A stretch of 64,000 bases of DNA from Jiella soli (GTDB lineage: Bacteria > Pseudomonadota > Alphaproteobacteria > Rhizobiales > Rhizobiaceae). This document shows, in pieces, positions 40,448 through 49,414 of this stretch; position 1 is the first letter of the stretch; every line of letters starts with the position of its first letter. The notes beneath the pieces were generated by a model. The model was not told the origin of the DNA. It ran no database searches and was given only the letters and a program-made list of their open reading frames with translations. The stretch lies in contig NZ_JAJAVB010000015.1 of assembly GCF_020615385.1 (NCBI RefSeq), forward strand, positions 139,047-203,046. Reading direction: 5' to 3'. The translations under genes were made by a program, and so were the position numbers.

Positions 40448-40968
40448 CAGCCGGTGGCCTCGAACGCTTCGTGAAAGACGATCTCGCCTGCAGGCGCAGG
40501 CGGAACAAGGACGCGGCGTTGCACAAGTCGCGCCGGCACGTCGCGATAGGTGAGCCTTGGATCGCTCTCGAATCCAAACCGGGAATAGAAGCCCGGGTCG
40601 CCGACAAGCACGCATCCCCTGGCGCCCCATCCTTCGAGGCGGCGGAGGCCGTCCGTCACGAGCGCCGTCCCGATCCCCTGGCGCTGGAGCTGCGGCCAGA
40701 CCGAGATCGGCCCGAGCGCGTACCATGCGCCCTCGCCGCTTTCGATCGTCACCGGCGAGAAGACGACATGGCCCATGATGCCGCCGTCGGGATCGACCGC
40801 GACGAGGGAGAGAACCATCGCGTCGGCGCCTCTCAGCGCGTCGACGATCGCCGCCTCTGTCTGCTGGCTGTGCGGCGCGTCCTTGAAGGCCGCCTGCGTC
40901 AGGGCCCGGATCACGTCGATATCGGCCGGCGTCTCCGGCCGGATGTGGGGCGGCACCGTCATCGTCAT
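40447..40968 (-). CDS. GNAT family N-acetyltransferase embedded in the sugar operon (YhbS-like)
   Basis: 173 residues. ATG at 40968 overlaps the upstream permease stop (ATGA). Its own stop overlaps the glucosidase start by one base. [20 protein letters not shown], the acetyl-CoA loop [16 protein letters not shown] and [17 protein letters not shown] are typical of the YhbS-like GNAT branch. The substrate is unknown. Translation is clearly coupled with the transport operon, but its link to sugar use is not obvious. Confidence 0.88.
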   Translation of the reverse strand: MTMTVPPHIRPETPADIDVIRALTQAAFKDAPHSQQTEAAIVDALRGADAMVLSLVAVDPDGGIMGHVVFSPVTIESGEGAWYALGPISVWPQLQRQGIGTALVTDGLRRLEGWGARGCVLVGDPGFYSRFGFESDPRLTYRDVPARLVQRRVLVPPAPAGEIVFHEAFEATG

Positions 40969-41792
40969 CCCTTCACGCCGCCGGCCGTGAGACCGGAGAT
41001 GATCTTGCGCTGGAAGATGAGGACGAGGACGATCAGGGGCACCGTCACGATGACCGAGGCGGCCATGATCGTGCCCCAGGGGATCTCCTGTTCGGAGGCG
41101 CCCGAGAGGAGTGCGATCGCCACCGGCACGGTGCGGGTCGAATTGTTGGAGACGAAGGTCAGCGCGAACAGGAACTCGTTCCAGGCGGCGATGAAGGCGA
41201 GCAGGCCCGTCGTCACCAGCGCCGGCCACATCAGCGGCAGGAAGACCCGGACGACGATGGTGAAGGGCGAGGCGCCGTCGACGATCGCCGCCTCCTCGAT
41301 CTCGACCGGCAGGTCCCGCATGAAGGTCGTCAACACCCAGACGGTGAACGGCAGGGTGAAGATCATATAGGCGAAGATCAGCGAGAACAGCGTGTTATAG
41401 ACGCCGGCCCAGCGGACCATCTCGAACAGGCCGGCGAGGACCGCGATCTGCGGGAACATCGAGACGGCGAGGATGGTCAGGAGGAGAAGGCCACGCCCGG
41501 CGAAGTTGATCCGCGACAAAGCATAGGCTGCCGTCACCGCCAGGAACAGTGAGATCGCCACGACCACGACGGCGACGATCACCGAATTGAGGATGTTCGT
41601 CGGAAAGACGCCGTTGGTGAGGACGCCCTCGTAATTCGCCAGCGAGAAGTCGACCGGCAGGTAGTTCACCCGGAACAGCGCCGTGCCGGACTTCAGGCTG
41701 GTCAGGATGGCGTAGTAGAAGGGGAAGACCGAGAACAGGACGATGAGGACGACGAGGGCATAAAAGCCGGTGCGCTTGACTGCGTAAGGCAT
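40965..41792 (-). CDS. Sugar ABC transporter permease (ThuG/MalG-like)
   Basis: 275 residues, six helices (from [21 protein letters not shown] to [16 protein letters not shown]). The EAA loop is [25 protein letters not shown], typical of MalG-type CUT1 permeases. [18 protein letters not shown] after it is also family-typical. The ATG at 41792 shares one base with the stop of the upstream permease, and its own stop overlaps the GNAT start. It is an inner-membrane subunit of the alpha-glucoside importer. Confidence 0.92.
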   Translation of the reverse strand: MPYAVKRTGFYALVVLIVLFSVFPFYYAILTSLKSGTALFRVNYLPVDFSLANYEGVLTNGVFPTNILNSVIVAVVVVAISLFLAVTAAYALSRINFAGRGLLLLTILAVSMFPQIAVLAGLFEMVRWAGVYNTLFSLIFAYMIFTLPFTVWVLTTFMRDLPVEIEEAAIVDGASPFTIVVRVFLPLMWPALVTTGLLAFIAAWNEFLFALTFVSNNSTRTVPVAIALLSGASEQEIPWGTIMAASVIVTVPLIVLVLIFQRKIISGLTAGGVKG

Positions 41793-42793
41793 CACTTCCC
41801 CCTGCCGCCGAGATCGAGCCGGGCGATCTTGATGTAGAACAGCGTGATGAAGGCGATCACCAGGAACAGAAGCGTCGAGGCGGCCGAGCCATAGGCGAAC
41901 TTGTCGAACTGGAAGAGGTTTTCCTGGGCGAAGACCGACATCGATTTCGTCTGGGTGTTGTTCGGCGTCAGAACGTAGATCAGGTCGAAGACCCTGAGCG
42001 CATCCAGCGCCCTGAAGATCACCGCGACGAGGATCGCCGGGCGGATCAGCGGCAGCGTCACCTTCCAGAACACCTTGACCGGATGGATGCCGTCGATCTT
42101 CGCCGCCTCGTAGACGTCGCCCGGCACCATCTGCAGGCCGGCCAGGATGAGCAACGCCATGAACGGCGTCGTCTTCCACACGTCGACGATGATCACCGCC
42201 CACATCGCCGTATCGGGGCTCGCCGTCCAGGCGACGGGCGAGGAGATGATGCCGACCCCCACCAGCATGTCGTTGAGGATGCCGAACTGGTCGTTCATCA
42301 TCCAGGCCCACATCTTGGCCGAGACGATGGTCGGGATCGCCCAGGGGATGAGGACGGCGGCGCGGACGAAGGCGCGGCCCTTGAACTCGGCATTGAGGAC
42401 GAGGGCGAAGACGAGGCCGAGCACCGTCTCGATCGCCACGGAGATCACCGAATAATAGACGGTGTTGTAGACGGCGTTCCACCACTGCGGATCGAACAGG
42501 AGGCCGAAATACTCGCCCTCCCCGTCGCCGTAGTCGACATATTCCCAGTAGTTGCGCAAACCAACGAACTCGGCGCCTTCGAGATCGGAGAGGCTGGCGT
42601 TGGTGAGCGAGAACCAGATGGTCTTCAGGAGCGGCCAGCCGGCGACGAGGGCGAGCACCAGGAGCATCGGTGCGAGGAACAGCCAGGCCGACCTCAGGCG
42701 CTGGCGGGACAGATCGGAACGTGGCCGCGCGCCGGCCCGCTCGGTTTCAAGCGACTTTTCGGTCGGCGGCACGCCCGCCTGAACGTTGGCCAT
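41792..42793 (-). CDS. Sugar ABC transporter permease (ThuF/MalF-like)
   Basis: 333 residues. A 40-residue hydrophilic N-terminus ([20 protein letters not shown]) precedes helix 1 ([22 protein letters not shown]). The EAA loop reads [25 protein letters not shown], and the helix [20 protein letters not shown] closes it. It is a CUT1-family permease that pairs with the downstream ThuG-like protein. It starts 165 bases after the binding-protein gene, a gap that could hold an mRNA-processing hairpin. Confidence 0.92.
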   Translation of the reverse strand: MANVQAGVPPTEKSLETERAGARPRSDLSRQRLRSAWLFLAPMLLVLALVAGWPLLKTIWFSLTNASLSDLEGAEFVGLRNYWEYVDYGDGEGEYFGLLFDPQWWNAVYNTVYYSVISVAIETVLGLVFALVLNAEFKGRAFVRAAVLIPWAIPTIVSAKMWAWMMNDQFGILNDMLVGVGIISSPVAWTASPDTAMWAVIIVDVWKTTPFMALLILAGLQMVPGDVYEAAKIDGIHPVKVFWKVTLPLIRPAILVAVIFRALDALRVFDLIYVLTPNNTQTKSMSVFAQENLFQFDKFAYGSAASTLLFLVIAFITLFYIKIARLDLGGRGK

Positions 42794-42958
42794 GATCTCC
42801 TCCCCGTCCGATGCCGCGGTCGCGCCGGCCTGCCGGCTTCTCCGGTCTTGAGGCTATCGCGATCGCTTCATGCGCCGTCGGCCGGACGCCCTCCTGTCGC
42901 CGACGCCGAGTGGCGAGGCGCGGGACCTCTTGCGAGACCCCGCAGCCTCAGGCGGGGA

Positions 42959-44224
42959 TCACTCCCAAGCGCTGCGCTTCAGCCGGCGCAGTCGCTTTTC
43001 CAGCTGGTCGAGATTGTCGGCGGCCGAGCCGCGCCCGGACAGCGTCTCGTTGACGGCGGTCCAGAACTCCTTGGAGACCTCGTTGTACTGCTTCTTCGTC
43101 GCCGCCGAGGGCCGCGGCACGGCATTCTCGACGACATCGCCCCAGGAAGCCACGATCGGCTGCGCCTTGGCGATCTCCGGATCTTCGTAGAGCGAGGGAA
43201 TGGTCGGGAGGCGCGAGGAGTTCATCGCCCGCTCCTTCTGGGCCGCCTCCGAGCCGAGAAACTTGACGAGTTCGATCGCCGCTTCCTGGTGCTGGGAATA
43301 TTTCGACACGGCGAGGTTCCAGCCACCCAGGCAGGCTGCCGACTGGCCGCCCTCGCCCGCCGGCAGCGGCGTGACGTCGAACTTGCCCTTCACGGCGCTG
43401 TCATCGCCGGCCGACAGGGCATAGGCATAGGGCCAGTTGCGCATGAAGACGGCGTTGCCCGTCTGCCAGACGCCCCGGGCCTCTTCCTCCTTGTAGGAGA
43501 GAACACCTTCCGGCGCGATTGTGCCGACCCAGCCCTTGGCCATGTCGATGGCCGCAGCGGCCTTCTCGTTGTTGATGGTGATCTCGCCATCCGGCGAGAC
43601 GATCTGGCCGCCGCCGTTGGAGGCGACCCATTCGAGCCCGTCGCAGGTCAGGCCCTCATAGGGCGCGCCCTGGAAAACGAAGCCGTTCATCTGGGCATTG
43701 CCGGCCTCACGCTCCTTGTCCTGGATCTCCTTGGCGATCTCGGTCAGCTCGGCCCAGGTCTTCGGCGGCTCCTTGCCGTATTTCTCCAGAAGATCGCTGC
43801 GATAATACAGGGCCGGCGCGTCGGTATACATCGGGAAGGCGACGAGCTTGCCGTCCACCGTCTGGGACTGGATGATCGACGGGTTGTGCTTGGGGATCTC
43901 GTCCTTCATCGCCTCGGAAAGGTCGACGAAGCTGGCGGCCAACTGCGGCGCCCAGATCACGTCGGTGCGATAGACGTCGACATCCGCGTTGCCGGCCGAC
44001 AGCCAGAGCCGGTATTGGCCGAACTGGTCGGTCGTCGAAGCCGGCATTTCGACGAGCTTGACCGTGTGACCGGTCTCCTTCTCGAACGCGTCGAGCTGCA
44101 TTCTCAGTTCGGAGATGTCCTTGCCGATCGAGCCGGCCACGAGCGCCAGCTCCTCGGCCTTGGCGGCACCGCCGGACATCAACGCGCTTGCGGCCACGGC
44201 GAGCGCCATGTTGCGGAACTTCAT
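42959..44224 (-). CDS. Sugar ABC transporter periplasmic binding protein (ThuE-like)
   Basis: 421 residues from the ATG at 44224 (GGAGGAAG, seven bases upstream). Signal peptide MKFRNMALAVAASALMSGGAA-KA, cleaved near residue 23. The mature start ELALVAGSIGKDISELRMQL is followed by ETGHTVKLVEMPASTTDQFG and VDVYRTDVIWAPQLAASFVDLS, which resemble trehalose/maltose-binding ThuE. FPMYTDAPALYYRSDLLEKYG and GGWNLAVSKYSQHQEAAIELVKFL are SBP family 1 hallmarks. It is the first gene of the minus-strand operon. No LacI-type repressor gene lies next to it. Confidence 0.92.
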   Translation of the reverse strand: MKFRNMALAVAASALMSGGAAKAEELALVAGSIGKDISELRMQLDAFEKETGHTVKLVEMPASTTDQFGQYRLWLSAGNADVDVYRTDVIWAPQLAASFVDLSEAMKDEIPKHNPSIIQSQTVDGKLVAFPMYTDAPALYYRSDLLEKYGKEPPKTWAELTEIAKEIQDKEREAGNAQMNGFVFQGAPYEGLTCDGLEWVASNGGGQIVSPDGEITINNEKAAAAIDMAKGWVGTIAPEGVLSYKEEEARGVWQTGNAVFMRNWPYAYALSAGDDSAVKGKFDVTPLPAGEGGQSAACLGGWNLAVSKYSQHQEAAIELVKFLGSEAAQKERAMNSSRLPTIPSLYEDPEIAKAQPIVASWGDVVENAVPRPSAATKKQYNEVSKEFWTAVNETLSGRGSAADNLDQLEKRLRRLKRSAWE

Positions 44225-44342
44225 TCGACTTCCTCCCATCCTGGTCGTCGATGCGACACGCCGGCGCGTCTTTGCGACGTCTGAAGCCCGACGGCTCCAC
44301 CACTCCCATGGCCGGCGCCGCGTCGCATCCCGTTGTTATGGA

Positions 44343-44370
44343 ATGCTAGCCGAAGAAGAGGGAAAGGCAA
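44343..44370 (-). promoter_or_regulatory. Candidate sigma-70 promoter of the sugar operon
   Basis: On the minus strand TTGCCT (44370-44365) and TAGCAT (44348-44343) are 16 bases apart, four of six matches to each consensus hexamer. A leader of about 115 bases would precede the binding-protein start. Confidence 0.3.
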
Positions 44371-44521
44371 GTTGTGCGGAGGAAGTTAGTTTACCGGCGG
44401 CGAGACGAGATCTGTGGTCTCGGCGCGCCTCGCGCAGGCAGGGCGCGCCGTCTCCGCCGGTCGAATCCGCATCGGCTGAGTTCCTCGATCGGAGCAAAAA
44501 TGGCGGCTGAGACGCGGCGGG

Positions 44522-44545
44522 AAAAAGACCCGCGGCCGGACGCGG
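44522..44545 (-). terminator. Intrinsic terminator after urtE
   Basis: On the minus strand CCGCG-TCCGGC-CGCGG is followed by GTCTTTTT, 22 bases past the urtE stop. The short GC stem and T-run make it the best intrinsic terminator candidate in the window. Confidence 0.5.
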
Positions 44546-44566
44546 CAATCGATGTCGTGCCCCCCT

Positions 44567-45262
44567 TCAGACCGTCAGATGCTTGCGAACCTCCGGATCG
44601 TCGAGGCCCTCGGCCGGTCCTTCGAAAACGATCTCGCCACGGTCCATGATGTAGACCTTGTCGGCAAGTTCGCGGCAGAAATCGAGATACTGCTCGACGA
44701 GAAGGATCGCGAGGCCCGCCTCGGCCTTCAGGAAGCGGATCGCCCGGCCGATGTCCTTGATGATCGAAGGCTGGATGCCCTCGGTCGGCTCGTCGAGGAC
44801 GAGAAGCTGCGGGCGCGTCACCAGCGCGCGGCCGATCGCCAATTGTTGCTGCTGGCCGCCTGACAGATCGCCGCCTCGCCGGGAGAGCATGTCCTTCAGG
44901 ACCGGGAAGAGCTCGAAGACATGGTCGGGGATCGACCGGTCCGCGCTCTTCAGCGGCGCGTAGCCTGTCTGCAGGTTCTCGCGGACGGTGAGCAGCGGGA
45001 AGATCTCGCGCCCCTGCGGCACGAAGCCGATGCCGCGACGTGCGCGGGTATAGGGCGCCTCGCGGCCGAGCGAATGGCCGTCGAGGCTGATCTCGCCGCG
45101 CCGGATCGGCTGCTGGCCGACGATGGCCCTCAACAGCGAGGTCTTGCCGACGCCGTTGCGCCCGAGGACGCAGGTGATCTCACCCTTCTCTGCGCCGAGC
45201 GAGACCTTCCGGAGAGCTTGGGCGGCACCGTAATAGAGATCGACGTTGGAGACGGTCAGCAT
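44567..45262 (-). CDS. urtE: Urea ABC transporter ATP-binding protein UrtE
   Basis: 231 residues, the normal UrtE length. LIV-F-type ATPase: Walker A GRNGVGKTSLLRA, signature LSGGQQQQLAIGRALV, Walker B LLVLDEPTEGIQPSII. LYYGAAQALRKVSLGAEKGEIT and GIGFVPQGREIFPLLTVREN are diagnostic of UrtE. ATG at 45262. A 325-base gap with a repeat separates it from urtD, unlike the overlapping urtB-C-D junctions. Confidence 0.96.
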   Translation of the reverse strand: MLTVSNVDLYYGAAQALRKVSLGAEKGEITCVLGRNGVGKTSLLRAIVGQQPIRRGEISLDGHSLGREAPYTRARRGIGFVPQGREIFPLLTVRENLQTGYAPLKSADRSIPDHVFELFPVLKDMLSRRGGDLSGGQQQQLAIGRALVTRPQLLVLDEPTEGIQPSIIKDIGRAIRFLKAEAGLAILLVEQYLDFCRELADKVYIMDRGEIVFEGPAEGLDDPEVRKHLTV

Positions 45263-45281
45263 GGGACACTCCCCTCCACGG

Positions 45282-45413
45282 TCGTCATTCTCGGGCCCCG
45301 TCCCGAGAATCCAGGGGCACCCGCCGCAACATCGGCCACTTCCGCCCCCTGCAGATGGAGCCAATGACGCCCGACGATCTCTGGATTCTCGGGACGGAGC
45401 CCGAGAATGACGA
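45282..45413. repeat. Near-perfect 33-bp inverted repeat element between urtD and urtE
   Basis: Left arm 45282-45314 and right arm 45381-45413 are reverse complements with one mismatch. Each arm is itself a hairpin of ATTCTCGGG / CCCGAGAAT with a 6-base loop. The spacer is 66 bases. The double-palindrome layout resembles the RIME-, REP- or MITE-like elements common between genes in Hyphomicrobiales. Degenerate related sequence (CCTGAGGATGACG) follows at about 45520. Confidence 0.8.
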
Positions 45414-45587
45414 AGCGTTGGGGCTGGCGCCTCCGGCTTCTGCACCCCGGTTTTGCCGACCTCCTTCGCGAGCAGCTGGCTCGAAAGCTCTTTTCGGGTC
45501 GTGCGAATGCTTTAGGGACAAGCCTGAGGATGACGCCGCGGAGGGGGCCTTGCCCCGTCAACGCGACCGAAGGAGACAGCAACATCC

Positions 45588-46553
45588 TCATCGTCCCAGA
45601 TACACCTCGATCACCTTCGGATCCGCCGAGACCTGGTCGAGCGGGCCTTCGGCGAGCACCGAGCCCTCGTGCAGGCAGGTGACCTTCACCCCGAGCGCGC
45701 GGACGAAATGCATGTCGTGTTCGACGACGACGACGGAGCGGGTCCGGGCGATGTCGCGCAACAGCCGCGCGGTCTCCTCGGTCTCGGCGTCGGTCATGCC
45801 GGCGACCGGCTCGTCGACGAGCAGGAGCTCGGGGTCCTGGGCGAGCAGCATGCCGATCTCCAGCCATTGCTTCTGCCCATGGCTGAGGCCCGCCGCGAGT
45901 GTTCGCCGCTTGGCGGTGAGCCGGGTCGTTTCAAGGATCGCTTCGATGCGCTCGCGCTCGGGCTCGTCCTTGCGGTGGAACAGTGCCTCGAGGACCGAGC
46001 GCGGGCCGGAGAGCGACAGGCGGATATTGTCCTCCACCGTATGGCTCTCGAAGACCGTCGGCTTCTGGAACTTGCGGCCGATGCCCATATTGGCGATCGC
46101 CGCCTCGTCGTGATGGGTGAGGTCGACATCGCCGTTGAAATAGACCTCGCCGCGATCGGGCCGGGTCTTGCCGGTGATGATGTCCATCATCGTCGTCTTG
46201 CCGGCGCCGTTCGGCCCGATGATCGCGCGCATCTCGCCCTTCTCGACGACGATGGAGAGATTGTTGATCGCCTTGAAGCCGTCGAAGCTCTTGGTCACGC
46301 CGGACAGGTACAGCAGCGTGTCGCGGCGCGCCCGGCCATGCGACTGCTCTTCAAGGAGCCGAGCCCGCTCGGTGGCGTAGGGATGCGGCGAGACGCGGAT
46401 CGGCTCGGGCTTGGCGGCGTCCGCGGCGGGAGCGGCCGGCGCCGGCGTGATCATTGCGGGCGGCGTCTCCGCCCCGCCCTGTGCTTGGGTCAGCGCCCGT
46501 GCCTGCTTTTCCGCTTCCAGCGTCATCGCCGCCTTCTCTTCCATCACGCTCAT
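45588..46553 (-). CDS. urtD: Urea ABC transporter ATP-binding protein UrtD
   Basis: 321 residues. Walker A GPNGAGKTTMMDI, signature LSHGQKQWLEIGMLLAQDP (the UrtD/LivG-type H variant), Walker B LLLVDEPVAGMTDAE and VGRKFQKPTVFESHTVEDNI-like GIGRKFQKPTVFES are diagnostic. The ATPase core starts only at about residue 78. The first 75 residues are an Ala/Pro/Glu-rich extension, longer than in most UrtD (about 250 aa). Its start overlaps the urtC stop (ATGA). The core would energise urea import. Confidence 0.95.
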   Translation of the reverse strand: MSVMEEKAAMTLEAEKQARALTQAQGGAETPPAMITPAPAAPAADAAKPEPIRVSPHPYATERARLLEEQSHGRARRDTLLYLSGVTKSFDGFKAINNLSIVVEKGEMRAIIGPNGAGKTTMMDIITGKTRPDRGEVYFNGDVDLTHHDEAAIANMGIGRKFQKPTVFESHTVEDNIRLSLSGPRSVLEALFHRKDEPERERIEAILETTRLTAKRRTLAAGLSHGQKQWLEIGMLLAQDPELLLVDEPVAGMTDAETEETARLLRDIARTRSVVVVEHDMHFVRALGVKVTCLHEGSVLAEGPLDQVSADPKVIEVYLGR

Positions 46554-47713
46554 TCCGCCGGATTGGGAACCGCGGCCGGATCGTCATCCACCACCTCGCC
46601 GCTCTCGCTTTCGCGCGAACGCCTGCGGGCGCGCCAGGCGTCCCAGCCATGGTCGATCGTGCCGACGATACCGCGCGGCAGGAACAGCGTGACGAAGACG
46701 AACAGGCCGCCGAGCACGAACAGCCAGAACTCCGGCGCGACCGCGGTGAAGACGCTCTTGCCGTAATTGACGATCAGCGCGCCGATGACCGGACCGAGCA
46801 GCGTGCCCCGGCCGCCGACCGCCGCCCAGACGACGATCTCGATGGAATTGACCGGCGCGAACTCGCCGGGATTGATGATGCCGACCTGCGGCACGTAGAG
46901 CGCGCCGGCGATTCCCGCCATCACCGCCGAGACGGTGAAGGCGAAGAGCTTCACATATTCCGGCCGCCAGCCGATGAAGCGCGTCCGGCTCTCGGCGTCT
47001 CTCACGGCGATCATCAGCTTGCCGAGCTTCGACCGGGTGATCCAGCCGACGAGCAGGACGCCGAGAGCAAGCGCGATGCAGCTCGCCGCAAACAGGCCCG
47101 CGCGGGTGGAATCCACCTGGATCGGGAAGCCGAGAATGTCCTTGAAATCGGTCAGACCGTTATTGCCGCCGAAGCCCATGTCATTGCGGAAGAAGGCGAG
47201 CAGCAGCGCATAGGTCATGGCCTGGGTGATGATCGACAGATAGACGCCGGTGACGCGCGAGCGGAATGCGAAGAAGCCGAAGACGAAGCCGAGCAGGCCG
47301 GGGACGACGAGCACCATCAGCGCCGCGAACCAGAACTGGTCGAAGCCGGTCCAGTACCAGGGCAGTTCCTTCCAGTTGAGGAAGACCATGAAGTCCGGCA
47401 GGACCGGATTGCCATAGACCCCGCGCGAGCCGATCTGGCGCATGAGATACATGCCCATGGCATAGCCGCCGAGCGCGAAGAAGGCGCCATGGCCGAGCGA
47501 GAGGATTCCCACATAGCCCCAGACGAGGTCGAGCGCGAGCGCGAGCAGCGCGTAGCAGACATATTTGCCGAAGAGCGGCACCAGATAGGACGGCACGTGG
47601 AACGCGCTCGTGGGCGGCAGGACGAGATTGGCGACCGGGATCAGGACCGCCGCCGCGATCAGCGCCGCGACGAGGAGCCAGACGCGGGGTCCGAGGAAGC
47701 GCGCGAGGATCAT
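46550..47713 (-). CDS. urtC: Urea ABC transporter permease UrtC
   Basis: 387 residues, LivM-type permease with about ten hydrophobic helices. YAIGMYLMRQIG-like GGYAMGMYLMRQIGSRGVYG, FFALGGYAMGM and GGRGTLLGPVIGALIVNYGKS match UrtC. ALDLVWGYVGILSLGHGAFFALG is the conserved LivM-like stretch. The 4-base overlaps with urtB (upstream) and urtD (downstream) show coupling. Confidence 0.96.
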   Translation of the reverse strand: MILARFLGPRVWLLVAALIAAAVLIPVANLVLPPTSAFHVPSYLVPLFGKYVCYALLALALDLVWGYVGILSLGHGAFFALGGYAMGMYLMRQIGSRGVYGNPVLPDFMVFLNWKELPWYWTGFDQFWFAALMVLVVPGLLGFVFGFFAFRSRVTGVYLSIITQAMTYALLLAFFRNDMGFGGNNGLTDFKDILGFPIQVDSTRAGLFAASCIALALGVLLVGWITRSKLGKLMIAVRDAESRTRFIGWRPEYVKLFAFTVSAVMAGIAGALYVPQVGIINPGEFAPVNSIEIVVWAAVGGRGTLLGPVIGALIVNYGKSVFTAVAPEFWLFVLGGLFVFVTLFLPRGIVGTIDHGWDAWRARRRSRESESGEVVDDDPAAVPNPAE

Positions 47714-49329
47714 GCGTCGACGAACCTTCCCTTTTGGGCGAAGAGGCCGCGCGGACGCTTCTGGATGAACAGGATGATCAGGACGAGCACGACGATCTTG
47801 CCCAGCACCGCCCCCGCATAGGGCTCGAGGAATTTGTTGACGACGCCGAGCGTCATCGCGCCGACCAGCGTGCCCCAGAGATTGCCGACCCCGCCGAAGA
47901 CGACGACCATGAAGCTATCGATGATGTAGCCCTGGCCGAGATTGGGCGAGACATTGTCGATCTGGCTGAGCGCGACGCCGGCGATCCCGGCGATGCCGGA
48001 GCCCAGCGCGAAGGTCATCGCGTCGACCCAGGGCGTGCGGATGCCCATGGCCGAAGCCATCTTGCGGTTCTGCGTGACGGCGCGCATCTGCAGGCCGAGC
48101 GGCGTCTTGTTGAGGACGAGGAGGAGCGCCGCGAAGACGATCAGCGCGAAGACGATGATCCACATCCGGTTCCAGGTGACCGACATCAGCCCGATGTCGA
48201 AGGCGCCGGACATCCAGTCGGGATTGCCGACCTGGCGGTTGGATGGCCCGAAGATCGTGCGCACCGCCTGCTGCAGGATCAGCGACACGCCGAAGGTGGC
48301 GAGCAGGGTCTCCAGCGGCCGGCCGTAGAGGAAGCGGATGATGCCGCGCTCCATGATCAGCCCGACGAGGGCCGAGACGAGGAAGGCGAGCGGCAGGGCG
48401 ATCGCCAGCGACCAGCCGAACAGGCCCGGCACATTGTTGCGGATCGTCTCCTGGACGAAGAAGGTCGTATAGGCGCCGAGCATCACCATTTCGCCATGCG
48501 CCATGTTGATGACGCCCATCACGCCGAAGGTGATGGCGAGGCCGATCGCGGCGAGAAGCAGGACAGAGCCGAGCGAGAGCCCGTACCAGACGTTCTGGAA
48601 GACGTCCCACATCGCGATCGTGTTCTCGATGGAGACCACGGCGGCTTGCGCCGCCTGGCGCGTCGCCGGATCCTCGGTCGCGGCGGCGAGCCCGCGTACC
48701 ATCGACAGGGTTTCGCGATCGGCCTTGGCGGACAGTGTCTTCACCGCCTCGCTCTTCTCGGCGGCCGGCCGGCCGGACTTCAGGACCGCCGCGGCCCGCG
48801 CCTGTTCGAGCCGTGCCTTGATCGACGGGGCGGTCTCGTCGGCGACCGCCTGGTCGAGGATCTCGATCTGCTCGGAAGTCGCGTTCGAGAACATCGTGTT
48901 CGCGGCGGCCATGCGCTTGGCAGGGTCGGGAGACCTGAGGGTGAGCGTGCCGAGCGCGTCGGTGACCGCGCGGCGGATCGAGTTCTTGACGCGGACCTTG
49001 GCATAGTTGCCGGAGGCGCCTTCGGCGACCTTCTCGCCGGTGATCGGGTCGAAGAGCTCGATCGTGCCGCGGCCCTTGCCGATGAAGACCCGGTTGTTCG
49101 ACTTGGCGTAGACGAGGTCGCCGTCGGAGAGCGCGTTCAGCGCCCGGGCTACCTTGGGATCGCCGGTCGCCGCGAGTTCCTTCACTGTGGCCTCGACGTC
49201 GTCGAACGAGGCCTTGCCACCGAATTTCTGGATGATCGCCGCGGGATCTTGATCCTGCGCAGCGGCCGCGAGCGGGATCACGAGAAGGATCAGGAAGCAG
49301 CAGACAAGCCTGCGCGCCAGTCGGATCAT
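47710..49329 (-). CDS. urtB: Urea ABC transporter permease UrtB
   Basis: 539 residues. A signal-like N-terminus (RLVCCFLILLVIPLAAAAQ) precedes a soluble extension of about 200 residues, which is characteristic of proteobacterial UrtB. The LivH-type membrane domain starts at about 240 (WYGLSLGSVLLLAAIGLAITFGVMGVINMAHGEMVMLGAY). It ends with VVFGGVGNLWGTLVGAMTLGVVNK. It pairs with UrtC. It begins 85 bases after urtA. Confidence 0.96.
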   Translation of the reverse strand: MIRLARRLVCCFLILLVIPLAAAAQDQDPAAIIQKFGGKASFDDVEATVKELAATGDPKVARALNALSDGDLVYAKSNNRVFIGKGRGTIELFDPITGEKVAEGASGNYAKVRVKNSIRRAVTDALGTLTLRSPDPAKRMAAANTMFSNATSEQIEILDQAVADETAPSIKARLEQARAAAVLKSGRPAAEKSEAVKTLSAKADRETLSMVRGLAAATEDPATRQAAQAAVVSIENTIAMWDVFQNVWYGLSLGSVLLLAAIGLAITFGVMGVINMAHGEMVMLGAYTTFFVQETIRNNVPGLFGWSLAIALPLAFLVSALVGLIMERGIIRFLYGRPLETLLATFGVSLILQQAVRTIFGPSNRQVGNPDWMSGAFDIGLMSVTWNRMWIIVFALIVFAALLLVLNKTPLGLQMRAVTQNRKMASAMGIRTPWVDAMTFALGSGIAGIAGVALSQIDNVSPNLGQGYIIDSFMVVVFGGVGNLWGTLVGAMTLGVVNKFLEPYAGAVLGKIVVLVLIILFIQKRPRGLFAQKGRFVDA

Positions 49330-49414
49330 GCGAGGAACTTACCCGTTCGAGGAGCAGGGTCGCGGGGCGGCAGACGCCGCCCCGCTCGGGATCGTCTTGG
49401 GAGGAAGACGAGCC

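Larger units (their letters stand above)
44225..44566. other. Intergenic region between the sugar operon and urtE
   Basis: These 342 bases contain the promoter region of the sugar operon near 44343-44370 and the urtE terminator at 44522-44545. No coding frame or LacI-type operator was recognised. Confidence 0.5.
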
